Source of the DNA: Lindgomyces ingoldianus
Lineage: Eukaryota; Ascomycota; Dothideomycetes; Pleosporales; Lindgomycetaceae
NCBI RefSeq assembly: GCF_010093535.1
Contig: NW_022985163.1
Location: forward strand, 2,301,280 to 2,363,431
Length of the DNA: 62,152 nucleotides
Direction of reading: 5' to 3'
The notes beneath the pieces are model-generated. The model was not told the origin of the DNA. It searched no databases and saw only the letters and a program-made list of their open reading frames with translations. Position 1 is the first letter of the stretch, and every line of letters starts with the position of its first letter. Of the stretch, positions 19,028 through 31,216 are shown piece by piece. A program made the position numbers and the translations under genes.

Positions 19028-22000
19028 ACGTACTTTATAGGCGAGTTGCTTACACACCTAAGTTGCTTACTTTTGCTAAGACTACACCCTAACAAACTCT
19101 ATTATAGCCTATAACAACCCGCTCTAGCACTATATAGTACAGTACAGCCTAGAATATTATTTAGATACTACTTCTGCTTCTTACTTACACATTTGTGTGT
19201 TATGCCTAGTCTAATTACACTATTTATAGCGCCTTTAGAATAGCTTACCTACTTTAGCTTATACTTGCTTCTTTACTTTCTTTTTATTACTACGTGCTTT
19301 AAACTTCTTTAGAGCTATTAATTATAGGCTTTTTTAAATTATTAAAGTTTTTTTTACCTTAATTTACTTTTTTTTATATAATTTATGTTATATTACAGCC
19401 TTATTAGCTACTTAAAGCTTAGTAATTTTCTATTACACTAACACTAGCTTATATGTAATTATTACAACTTTTTTTAACACCTTCTTAAACACCTTAACTA
19501 TAAAAGTTAGTAAACTATTTATATGCTTTTAAATTTTTATTTTTATAAGCATTAATTATAACTTAAGTTTTAAAGTATTACTTAGAGTTTACAACTACTA
19601 AAGCTTATTATATATAAGTAGTAGTAGTAGTAATAAAGTGCATAACTTTACATTAAAGCCTATTATAACTTATTATAAGTTAAAAAGAACTAATCTAGCG
19701 CCTTAGAACTTTTTTAAATATTACTAAAAGTAATTATAGCATTATAAGCTACTTTAAAGCATAGTAGAAACTTTATTTTTATAATATAAATAATTTAGTT
19801 ATATATAAGGTTTTTAGCTTAGCGCTTATACGCCTTTTTTAAAAAAGTAAAATAACTTACATTAAGTAGCTATAAAAAGTGTAATAAGTAAAAAGGCATA
19901 ACGTACCTAACAGGTTAGCCGGCTACTTTTACTAAGCCTCTACTAAAACCACCCTATTCTAGCGCAAAACAGCCTACTTTAGCCCTATATAAAGCAATAC
20001 AACATAAGATATTATTTAGAGTCTACTTCTACTACTTTCTTACATGTACGCAAGTTATGCCTAGTCTAATTGCACTGCCTATATTACCTTTAACTTAGCT
20101 TACCTTCTTTAGCGCATACTTATGTCTTTAGCTTTTTCCTATTACTACACGCTTTAAACTCTTTTAGAGTAGTTAGATAAGCTCTATTTTTAACTATTAA
20201 AGTCTTTTCTACTTAAATCTACTTCTTTTTATATAATTTATGTTATGTAGTAGCCTTATTTACTACTTAAAGCTTTATAATCTTCTTTTACACTAACACT
20301 AGCTTATATATAATAATTACTACCTTTTTTAAGACTTTTTTAAAGGCCTTTACTATAAATATTAGTAAGCTATTTACAAGCTTCTAAATTCTTACTTTTA
20401 TAAGCATTAATTATAACTTAAATTTAAAAGTATTACTTAAGGTTTATAACTACTAGAGCTTATTATTAATAAGTAGTAGTAGTAATAGAGTACATAACTA
20501 GATATTAAAAGCTATTTTAACTTATTTTAAGTTAAATAGAACTAAACTAGCGCTTTAAAACCCTTCTTAGATATTACTAAAAGTAATTACTATATTATAA
20601 GTGTATATAAAGCATAGTAGGAACTTAAGTTTTATAATATAAGTAATTTAGTTATATATAAAATTTTTAGCTTAGCGCCTATACACTTTTTTTAAAGAGG
20701 TAAAACAACCTATATTAAGAAGCTATAGAAGGTGTAATAAGTATAAAAGCATATAAATAGTAATAATCTTATTCTTCTTATAGTACTACTAAAAATTAAG
20801 TAAGTTATAGCTTTTATAGCTATTAATAATAAAAAGCTAATAAGCGCTTATAACTTTTTTTTTATATACTTATTAAAGTGCTTTAACTACTGTAGCTTAA
20901 GCTTATTTATTATCTAGCTATTTTTAAAGACTATAATAACTTAGTTCTAAAGCAGATTTTTCTTTTTATACTAAGTAAAAAAGTAATAGCAGCCTTTAAA
21001 AATAATAAAAAGTAAAAGAGCTTACTTTATTATATTAATACTTTAAATAACTATTATTTATTTTCTATTACCTTACTATATTACCTTTAGCAGTCCTTGT
21101 TTTTTTAAAGCTATAATAACTACTTTAGTTAATATCTAGCTTATTATAAAGCCTAACTTATTAAAGTTATATATGTTTTTATTCTAAATACTGTACTTAG
21201 CTTTTATGTTAGCTACTAGGTAAAACTAGCCCTAGATAACCTCTAAATCTTTATAAAGCACTTTTTTATAATTATACTTATAATTAAACTTTATTATAAA
21301 CTTAAGGTAGTGCTTAACTTACATACTAGGCTAGTTTAAGCTAACCTAGCCTAGATTATGCTCTCCGCGTAAGAAATTAGCTATATTAGCTATAGCTATA
21401 AGCTTAAAAAGAAATCTGTGTGTAATAAGCTTAAGTATATACTTAATAACTATCTTTTTTTTAAGCTTAGTTAGATTTTTTAATTTAGGCTAGCATTCTA
21501 CTTTTAAAGGCTGTCTAGCGCGTTAATTACTTAGTAGTATGTAAAAAACATTATAAATAGCTATAGCATGTTATAAAAAAAGTTTTAAGTTTTATTTAAA
21601 AGCTTAAAAAGTAAGCTATATCTAATATTCTTTAGAAGATTTAATCTAGTGTTGTTGTTAAAGCATTATGTAGATAGGTAGAGTGTGGTAGAGGCTTGGC
21701 AAAAGTGGCTAGCCAACCTGTGTGGCCGGCCAACCTGTTAGGTACGTTATAAATAGTAATAATTTTATTATTTTTATAGTATTACTAAAAATAAAGTAAG
21801 TTATAGCTCTTATAGCTATTAATAACTAGTAGATAGTAGCTGCTAATAGTAAACTTCTTTATATGCGCGTTAAAGTACTTTAACTAGTCTAAACTAAGCT
21901 AATTAGTAGTCTAGCTACACTTAGAGACTATAATAACTTAATTTTAAAGTAGATTTTCTTTTTTATACTAGTTTAAAAAGTAATTACTACTCTAAAAGAT

Positions 22001-22744
22001 AATAAAAAGTAGAATAGCTTACTTTTTAGCATTAATGCCCTAGATAGCTGTTATCTACTTCTAGTTACCTAGCTAGACTACTTTTAGCTGTCTTTATTTC
22101 TCTAAACTTATAATAACTGCTCTAGTAGATATTTAGCCTATTATAAACTTTATTTTATTAAAGTTGTACATATTATTATTTAAAATACTATACTTAGCTT
22201 TAATATTTTTTATAAAGTTAAACTAGCTTTAAATTACTATAAATTTTTTATAAAAAGCTTTTTTATAGTTATAGTTATACTTAAACTTTACTTTAAGCTT
22301 TAAGTAGCACTTAATAAATATATTAAGCTAGTTTATACTAACATAGCTTATATTATGCTTAGTGTATAAAAGATTAGCTATATTAGCTATAGCTGCTAGC
22401 TAGGGAGGAAATCCTTGCGCATTTAGCTTAAGTATGTGCTAAATAATTACCTACTTTTTATTATTATCTAGCTTTTATAAGTTAGCTATATAATTAGCTT
22501 AAAAAAGTTATTTAGTGTGTTAGTTACTTATTATCTTTTAAAAGACTTTATAGATAGCTGTAGTGTGTTGCTTAAAAAGTATTATATTTTATTTAAAAGC
22601 TTAAAGTGTAAGCTGCATTTAATGTTCTTTTAACACATTTAAGTAGTGTTATTAGAAATGCATTAGTATAAAAAAAGTAGTGTAATAGAGTCTTAGTAAA
22701 AGTAAGTAACTTAGGTGTGTAAGCAACTTGCTTGTAAAGTACGT
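19028..22744 (-). mobile_element. Fot1/Pogo-like DNA transposon B, copy 1 (interrupted)
   Basis: Inverted ends of about 55 bases begin ACGTACTTTATAGGCGAG (left) and end TTGTAAAGTACGT (right), flanked by TA on both sides. The span is 3,717 bases, but removing the nested element A (19,901-21,747) leaves about 1.87 kb, the Fot1 size and equal to copy 2. The transposase is on the minus strand and is destroyed by RIP. Confidence 0.85.
19901..21747 (-). mobile_element. Fot1/Pogo-like DNA transposon A, copy 1 (nested in B)
   Basis: 1,847 bases with inverted ends ACGTACCTAACAGGTTAGCC / CCAACCTGTTAGGTACGT and TA duplications. The right end keeps a repeated GGCCGGCCAACCTG block. Minus-strand decayed frames near the right end resemble the CENP-B-type helix-turn-helix of Fot1 transposases. 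No open frame remains. Confidence 0.88.
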
Positions 22745-22746
22745 TA

Positions 22747-22944
22747 TAAGTACATTAAACTAGTATTTTATACATTTTGTGTGTGTTATTTTTAAGCTTA
22801 AACTAAGCGTTAACTTAACTAAATTCTAATAAAAAAGTGTGCTAATAGTGTAGCTTTTTATTCTACTTTCTATAAAGCTTTACCTAATTATTAGTAAAGC
22901 ATAACACCTAGTTCTTACTTATAGGTTTAGAGGGGGGAATCTTA
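22747..22944. other. RIP-degraded spacer
   Basis: AT-rich DNA between transposon B and the small LTR element. Nothing recognisable is seen. Confidence 0.5.
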
Positions 22945-22949
22945 GCTAT

Positions 22950-23238
22950 TGTAACGATTCTCATGAATCGTTCCATCGCAGGCATCCCGGAACCTCCGGA
23001 AGGCCCCTGTATCGGCCCCGACCCCGACCTGGCCCTGACTCCTGCTGTTACCTCTATTCCCTTATGTATTTAGTCGCACCTCGCCCCTGTAGCTAGCTTA
23101 GTAGTTTTCTAATATCCTTTTGTACAAGGCCTATAGGTGTTAATAGCATTCCTAGGTTCTAAGTCCCCACGCACTTCTATATGCCTCTAAGTAGATTTCT
23201 ACTGCATTTAGACCTATTGTCTTGCCTATGCTGTTACA
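22950..23238 (+). repeat. LTR, left copy of C1
   Basis: The outer (left) half is GC-rich and unmutated (CCCGGAACCTCCGGAAGGCC). The inner half carries RIP-type changes. Confidence 0.9.
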
Positions 23239-24103
23239 TTATATTAAAAAATTTACTTTTGCTACTAACAGCTTTGTTATAATATTGCACTAATTATTTA
23301 TTTAACTATGTCTAAGCCTAAGACGCGTTAAATTTAGTTTAGGTTATAATACTTACACACTATTATATTAAACTATTTAGTCTATAGACTAGATCTTATT
23401 AACCTCTAGTTAACTAAAGCCTTTAAGTTTAAAACTTCTTATCCTCTATAATTAGAATTACCTTTAGAAAAGTTGTAATAAATGCGCTAAGGTAGAAACT
23501 TAAAGACTACTAATAACTTATTAGAATTAGAGACAACTGCTAATGCCTAACTTTTAACTACTAACCTCTAACTACTAACTACTACCCTGTTAATAGCTAA
23601 ACCTGCGTCTGTAGAACCTAACACTAGACTTACCTAATTTAAAGTTAACCTCTAGCAGTATATCTATGCTTAATTATAAGCACAGCTTAAGCAGCTAATC
23701 TACTAAAACACTGCTAGGCAACTACTAACCTCTAACTACTAAATCACCTCTAATAATAGCTTAAATCACCTCTACTACTCTAATAGTAAGAGACCTTTAA
23801 GGCATCTTTAATAACGCCTAAATGCTACTACACTAAACGCACGCCTAAGATTAATAACTATATAGATAGCAATAAACAAAGGTCTTAATTATTAACAGGC
23901 TAGATATCTATACAGATTACTATTAGAACAGGCGCGCATAGTGTTTAGTGTAGAGGACACTGCAGCAGTGCAAAGGAATACTTAGTAAGGACACCTAGCT
24001 AAATTAAACTTGTTTTAGTTTAAGAATGCAGAGGATATAACAGTAATACTTTATACTATAACTACTACTAATAGGGACTATTAGTCTATAAAGGGGGGGG
24101 TAG

Positions 24104-24392
24104 TGTAATAATTCTTATAAATTGTTCTATCTTAGGCGTCCTAGAATCTCTAGAAGGCCCCTGTATTAGCTCTAACCCTAACCTAGCCCTAACTTCTGCT
24201 GTTACCTCTATTCCCTTATGTATTTAGTTGCACCTCGCCCCTGTAGCTAGCTTAGTAGTTTTCTAATATCCTTTTGTACAAGGCCTATAGGTGTTAATGG
24301 CATTCCTAGGTTCCAAGTCCCCACGCACTCCTATATGCCTCTGAGTGGATTCCCACCGCATTCGGACCTATTGTCTTGCCTGTGCCGTTACA
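24104..24392 (+). repeat. LTR, right copy of C1
   Basis: The mirror case: the inner (left) half is RIP-mutated and the outer (right) half unmutated (CCGCATTCGGACC). Confidence 0.9.
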
Positions 24393-24397
24393 GCTAT

Positions 24398-25450
24398 AAG
24401 CTTGTAGTAGAACGTCTGCTATTTAATATATATTAATATTATAGAGTAGAAAACTTTATTAATTAAAGTTTAAGATTTAGTAAATAAAGAACTACTTTTA
24501 ATAAATAATAGCTTCTATTTCTTTATGTTAGTAGTAGCTTATAGAAGAGCACCTATAAAGCAATTACAAAGCGTTAATTAAAACGTGTTGTATAAGGTTA
24601 AGATGTAATAAATAGGTGGATTTTTGTAATTTTAATATAAATTGTACTTTTTGTTCTGCAACAGAGTTAATTTTTGTAGTAGAGAAGTGTTATCGTTTTC
24701 CACTAGATGACCGCTTCCTAGGTTGCATTTTCGTCCTGTGCACGACGTTTGGTGTTGGTTCAACAAGGCTGTCCCAGAGCCCGAATACGCTTGCAACCAT
24801 TCAAGAAGTGACGATTCTCTCCGCACAAGGTAATAAATTATAGCCTGCCTGTCTACTATAAGTCTTATTACGTAGATTTAAATTTCTGCGGAAATAAAGA
24901 AAGAGTGATAAGATCTTTAAAGAGACATTGCTACTTCTCGGTTGTGACTAACAGCTGACTAAAGTACGCAGAGCAGGATCTTGTGCACAGAGCACTTTTT
25001 AGTAGCTGCTGCGTGGCTGAGTCAACGTCAAGCCCACTTAACGTGTTTCACCACTCATCCGCCAGCTCTAAAGACCACCAAAAATCGCAAAAATCGACCC
25101 TTGCAAACTCAACAAAACGCACGCAATAAAACCTACAAATCTAATTGTAGCCTTTTCTGCTCATTTTCAAGCTCTTGCTATGATTCTAGTCTAGTAATAA
25201 CCAACCCCTCTGTCTTGGCCCGAGTCACGGGTCACGTGCCCGGATCACGTGCCGTGAGGGGTCACGTGCCGTGAGGGGTCCTCCGCAGGAGGGTCTAGTC
25301 GCCCGTGTAATTTTTGGTAGCTTAGGAAAATCCACCTTCTTCTAACTTTAACGCGACCTACTATCTCTCTATTACTCTTATTGCCTAGCTTAGCGCAAGA
25401 ATAAATTAATTTATTTAATTCTATATTAATTAGTATACTTTTTAGCAAAA
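24398..25450. other. Partly unmutated stretch without a recognisable gene
   Basis: From about 24,620 to 25,320 base composition is closer to the gene island. Small frames (75-97 codons) show no family resemblance. 25,229-25,281 holds three CACGTG boxes, two inside a tandem TCACGTGCCGTGAGGGG. It may be a remnant of single-copy DNA or an unmutated transposon end. Confidence 0.4.
25229..25281. repeat. Cluster of three CACGTG boxes with a 17-bp tandem repeat
   Basis: CACGTG at 25,233, 25,247 and 25,263. The second and third lie in adjacent copies of TCACGTGCCGTGAGGGG. CACGTG is the core site of bHLH regulators; here it could equally be chance within a GC-rich patch. Confidence 0.6.
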
Positions 25451-28400
25451 TTGTACTATAGGTTGTAGAGATAACCCTATGTTTAATTAATTACCTGAGA
25501 GGCCTAGCGTTTATGCAATAGATTCTCTTACACCTCTAGCAACTTAACTATATAAGAACAATAATATAGCTGCGCGCGTTGCCTTAATTCTTACACATAT
25601 ATAAGGTATAATAAACTTTTTATAAATTTATTAGCTTTTTACACTTATAAATTATATATATAGCTAGTTATAGTATTTTATTTTATTTTAGTAACATTAA
25701 AGAGCTTAGCTAAAAGTCTTTTTTACCTACGCTTATGTTTTATATACGTAAGTAGTTATTATATTTATAATTATACTTTAGCTAGGTATTTTTTTAGCAT
25801 ATCTTTTTACTTTATACTGTATTATGTTTAGTTTACTTTATAAAGTGTGTTATAAAAGGCCTAGTTAAAAGCTTTTTTTAGCTGCACTTATGTTTTATAT
25901 GCGTAAGTAGCTATTATATTCTTAATTATACTTAAGCTGCATAGTCCTTTTACTAACTATGTACAGCTAATGTTACTTTAACATTATATACTAATATGCG
26001 TTTTTTGCTACTATTTAACATAGATTTCTTTTATAAAACAGAGCTTTATAAAACAGAGCAGCACACATTGCCTGTTGCTGCTACTACTACACTAAAGCTG
26101 CTAGTACACAAGGTTAGATAGCTTAAAAGTTTAAAATTATTAAAGTTTATACTTATACAGTAAGATCTACTAAAGCTAGACCTTATAGCAGAAAAGTAAA
26201 AGTAATTTGCCTTATATATAACTGCAGTTAAGAGAGTTTGCTATAATAATAGCTAAAAAAGAGGCTTATTTTTTAAGTTTATTAGGCTTGCCTTCTAAGC
26301 CTTATAATATTAAGCTATGCTGCTTAAAAAGGTAGACAGAAATAGTGCTATAAAGCTATGTTTATAGTTTATTATAACACCTAAGGCTACTATCTAGAAC
26401 TACATTATAAAGCTTAAGGCTAAGCTTAATATATTATAGTTAAAAATAATGTTATTTAGACAATACTTTTAAGAAGCATTAAGTGCCTTTATTTAGTGTG
26501 CTTAGTCTAATGTTACAGCGCTTATTTATTAGTATACTAGCACTCTATTTAATCTTTTATTCTAGTTATACTAGTTAAGTATAAAGACACTTAATAATAA
26601 AAACTATCTATAGATTATATTTATTATCTTAAATATTTACTTTTTATAGTATCTTAAGCTGTTAAACTGCTTTTTATCTTTACTATTTTTTTTTTTACTC
26701 TACAGGTGTAAAACAACATGTTTTTAAAGTAACATAGTTTTTAAAGTTAAAAAAGTTATATAACTCTGCATAGCGCTTAATTAGTGCGCTTAAAGCTACT
26801 GCATAAAAAGTTATTTACTATTACTAGTTTTTAGCGCTGTGCGCTTTAGTATATAATAACTATAATATGCACCTTAGTGTTAGTAAGTAAAGCTATATAA
26901 AAAAAAGTATAACCTTTTTAATTACTACTAGGCTAATATATAAATTCTATAGTGTTATAACTAATTAGAGGTGTTACTATCTATATTAGTTAGACTTTAA
27001 CAGCACAATCCTACTAAACATAAGTAAAATAAACCCTCCTTCTAAGCATAGTAATATTATAGAGGCTTTTTATACTGTGTAAACTATTAGCATTTTATAT
27101 AAAGCTTATAGTGCTATTATTAATAAGTTTATTACTATTAGTTAAAGGCTTAAAAAGTGCTTAAAGATGCTAAAAATTAACTACTTACTTATACTGCTTC
27201 TAGAAAACTAAAAGCTAACTCTAATAATGCTTATTTAGCTAGATAAAAGTATAGTAGTAAATAATATTAAAATACTTTAAAACTTCTTTTAGTTATAAAT
27301 AAGTCTTACTAATAAGCTGTTTATAAAAGATAAGCTAGTGTTTATAGTTACTAGCAATAATAAAATGCTAAATTAGATGTAGTCTGCTAAACTTAGTGCT
27401 GTAAGGAATATAACTATATACAACAAGCTAAGCTATATAGTACCTCTGCCTAGATTATTCTACGCCTAAATGCATAGTATTAGAGCTATACTTAAACTAT
27501 ACTTTAGAGACAAGCTAGTAGTAGGTAACTAAGTTTACCTTACTACACTAAGATATTTTGCTAGTAAAATAGCCTAAAAGTTTGTTACACTAAAGTCCTT
27601 TATATACGCCTATAGGGGAACATTTATGTAAAATAACTATAAGGCTTAAATTATTACTAAGTTTTATTACTATTTAATTACTTATTAATAGTATAGCTTA
27701 GGGTTAAACTAGCAGTTTTTGCTAAGTATAATAGTAGAAGTAGTAAATAACTTAATAGTAAAAGTGTTTACTAGTTTAGTTAAGAAAATAGTAGATTTAC
27801 TATAAAATTCTAAAGATTATATAGAAGATTATAAGTGTTAAGTTAATTTTATATTTATCTAAAACTACTATGTATATAAGCTCCTTTCTTAGGCTATTAA
27901 ATATAAGGATGTTAGCTTGCTAAAGGTAGCTATCTCTAAGGTCTTAAAACTATATGCTTACGCTAAAAAGTATACTTATACTCTAAAGTTTCTATACTTA
28001 AAGCGCCTTATTAATAGTAACTATAGTAGCTTAGCTACTTACATAGCTATAGCTTTTACTTTACTTATTAATTTAACTAGTTAGAAAGGTAGTTAGTTTT
28101 TAGTTAACTTTATAAATAAGTTTCTTAACTATAATGTAAAAAACTAGTAAAGTAATAAGCATACTTTAACTACTTGTATTTATAATCTTTTTAAGTACTA
28201 CACTTTTAACGCTATTTTTTTTTACACCTCTTAAGCATGCGCTTTATAGAATGTAGGGCGTAAATACTTAGAAGCGGCATAACTATGTCTAGCGCAGTGC
28301 TGTTATTTAGTTGCTAGTAAAGTATTAAGTATAATAATAGCTCTAGATCTATCTTAAAAGGATGCTACTATTCTTAGTATTAACATTAATCTAACTACTA

Positions 28401-28841
28401 CTGTAAAAGTAATATATAAGTCTATAAATATATTAAATTACAAGTTTCTATATACTGCAGATAAAGATGCTAAAAATAAAATAGTAGCAGCTATTAAATT
28501 TACTAATAATGCTACAGCTTTAGTTTTTAATGTTATAGCTAACTTTAAGCTAATTAGTAAGCAGCCTTATTTGCTAGAAGTTAATTATAAGTTTTATAAT
28601 AAGTATAATAACATTAAAGTTATGCTATAAAGTCTATCTTTTTTATTAGTGTATTTTAGAAGTTAAATGCGCATATAATTTACATATATAAGTAATATAT
28701 AAATATAATAATTTTTATCTATAAGAGTTATACCATCTAAGTTATGTTTTTTTACTATGTAGTATTATGTTATAGCCTGTGCAGTAGTAGTAAAAGTTTT
28801 TACTTACTTTTACTTTTTACTCTTAGTTTCTTTTACTTATA
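25451..28841. other. RIP-degraded repeat DNA hosting the DUF6589-like relic
   Basis: Extremely AT-rich with frequent TAG and TAA. Apart from the DUF6589-like frame, nothing is assignable. Confidence 0.5.
26900..28640 (+). pseudogene. DUF6589-like relic (transposon-associated protein)
   Basis: RIP-degraded plus-strand frame. Near 27,360-27,620 it reads, with stops, NKMLNW.SAKLSAVRN, then YIVPLPRLFYA.MHSIRAI, then LRYFASKIA. Near 27,960-28,210 it reads YTLKFLYLKRLINS and NKHTLTTCIYNLFKYY. The pattern of a GDQ-like start, a P.P.LFH.xM block and later long helices recalls the DUF6589 family found across fungi in repeat contexts. This is recall, not a search. Ends and target duplications were not found. 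Confidence 0.4.
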
Positions 28842-30703
28842 ACGTACTTCACGGGCGAGTTGCTCACACACCTGAGTCGCTTACTTTTGCCAAGACCCCA
28901 CCCTAATAAACTCTATTATAGCCTATAACAACCCGCTCTAGCACTATATAGTATAGTACAGCCTAGAATATTATTTAGATACTACTTCTGCTTCTTACTT
29001 ACATATTTGCGCGTTATGCTTAGTCTAATTGCACTGTTTACAGTGCCTTTAGAATAGCTTACTTACTTTAGCTTACACCTACTTTTTTACCTTTTTTTAT
29101 TACTATGCGCTTTAAACTCCTTTAGAGCTATTAAGTATAAGCTTTTTTAAATTATTAAGGTTTTTTCTACTTTAAACTACTTTCTTTTATATAATTTATG
29201 TTATGTAGTAGCTTTATTAGCTGCTTAAAGCTTAGTAATTTCTTATTATACTAATACTAGCTTATATATAATTATTACTACCCTTTTTAAAACCTTTTTA
29301 AACACTTTAACTATAAAAGTTAGTAAACTATTTATATGCTTCTAAATTTTTATTTTTATAAGCATTAATTATAACTTAAGTTTTAAAGTATTACTTAAAG
29401 TTTATAACTACTAAAGCTTATTATATATAAGTAGTAGTAGTAATAAAGTGCATAACTTTACATTAAAGCTTATTATAACTTATTATAAGTTAAAAGAAAC
29501 TAATTTAGTGCTTTAAAACTTTTTTTAGATATTACTAAAAGTAATTATAGCATTATAGGCTACTTTAAAGCATAGTAGAAACTTTATTTTTATAATATAA
29601 ATAATTTAGTTATATATAAAGTTTTTAGCTTAGCGCTTATATACTTTTTTTAAAAAAGTAAAACAACCTATATTAAGTAGCTATAAAAAGTGTAATAAGT
29701 AAAAAAGTATATAAATAGTAATAATTTTATTATCTTTATAGTATTACTAAAAATAAAGTAAGTTATAGCTTTTATAGCTATTAATAACTAGCAAATAGTA
29801 GCTGCTAATAGTACACTTCTTTATATACACATTAAAGTGCTTTAACTAGTTTAGACTAAGCTAATTAGTAGTCTAGCTATGCTTAAAGATTATAATAACT
29901 TAATCTTAAAGTAGATTTTTTTTATACTAGTTTAAAAAGTAGTTCCTACTTTAAAAAATAATAAAAAGTAAAATAGCCTACTTTTTAGTATTAATACTTT
30001 AAATAGCTATTATCTACTTCTAGTTACCTAGCTAGACTACTTTTAGCTATCCTTATCTCTCTAAACTTATAATAACTACTTTAGTAAATATTTAGCCTAT
30101 TATAAACTTTATCTTATTAAAGTTATATATATTATTATTCTAGATGCTATACTTAGCTTTAATATTCTTTATAAAGTTAAACTAGCTTTAAATTACTATA
30201 AAAACTTTATAAAAAGCTTTTTTATAGTTATACTTACACTTAAACTTTACTTTAAGCTTTAGGTAATGCTTAATAAATATATTAAGCTAGTTTATGCTAA
30301 TATAGCTTATATTATGCTTAGCGTGTAAAAAATTAACTATATTAGCTATAGCTGCTAGCTAGAGGGGAAATCCTTGCGCATCTAGCTTAAGTATGTGCTA
30401 AATAATTACCTACTTTTTATTATTATCTAGCTTTTATAAGTTAGCTATATAATTAGCTTAAAAAAGTTATTTAGTGTGTTAGTTACTTATTATTTTTTAA
30501 AAGACTTTATAAATAGCTATAGCATGTTACTTAAAAAGTGTTATATTTTATTTAAAAGCTTAAAGTATAAGCTGTATCTAACATTCTTTTAACACATCTA
30601 AGTAGTGTTGTTAGAAATACATTAGTGTAAAAAAAGTAGTGTAGTAGAGTCTTAGTAAAAGTAAGTAACTTAGGTGTGTAAGCAACTTGCCTGTAAAGTA
30701 CGT
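28842..30703 (-). mobile_element. Fot1/Pogo-like DNA transposon B, copy 2 (uninterrupted)
   Basis: 1,862 bases with ends ACGTACTTCACGGGCGAGTT / CCTGTAAAGTACGT and TA on both sides. The left terminus is nearly unmutated (CACGGGCGAG, GAGTCGC). Its interior matches copy 1 on both sides of that copy's nested insertion. The transposase on the minus strand is non-functional. Confidence 0.88.
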
Positions 30704-30705
30704 TA

Positions 30706-31214
30706 CTTAATAAAGTTATAAGTAGAATTTACTAAGTAGCTGCACTAATATCTTATGTGTATAGCTTACTATAGAGTTCTATTTATATATATATGCAGTG
30801 TCTGCACTGTGTTTAGAGTATATAAGAGGTAAGCTTTCTAACACTATAGTCTATGCGCAAAAACTTATAATGCATAATATCTTTAGTAAGGCATACATCT
30901 GCGCCTCTATGTGTTAAGATTAGTACTAAAAATAAAGTTACTTCCTACGCACATTAATAGTAAGTGTAGGTTAGTGCCTAATTATAATAGTTATAGTTGC
31001 TAGGTAGATGTATTATTATTATTAATATTATTACTATAGTAATAGTAGTTAAGCATAATATAGTAAAAAGAACTATTTACTTAAATTTACATAGTAAGTC
31101 TTATATCTAAACTTCTTACATAATAGCACTATTTTTTTTATATATATTCTAAACTTACTTCTTAGGTCTTAGCTAGTAAGTATAATTAGTAAAGATTTTT
31201 TAAAAAAATTTATA
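30706..31214. other. RIP-degraded spacer
   Basis: About 510 bases of AT-rich DNA between transposons B and E. Nothing recognisable is seen. Confidence 0.5.
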
Positions 31215-31216
31215 TA

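Larger units (their letters stand above)
22945..24397 (+). mobile_element. Small non-autonomous LTR element C1 (22950-24392), GCTAT target duplications
   Basis: Two 289-bp LTRs (22,950-23,238 and 24,104-24,392, TGTAAC...GTTACA) enclose only about 865 bases. GCTAT flanks both sides. A polypurine tract (AAAGGGGGGGG) precedes the right LTR, so the element reads left to right. No RT or integrase is present. Its LTRs match those of C2 at 41.7/45.1 kb in inverted orientation, so it is an internally deleted or TRIM-like relative of that chromovirus. Confidence 0.88.

Noticed and set aside
24616..25448. ORFs of 64-97 codons near 24.6-25.4 kb
   Set aside because: No recognisable domains, opposite-strand overlap, and repeat-derived C-termini.
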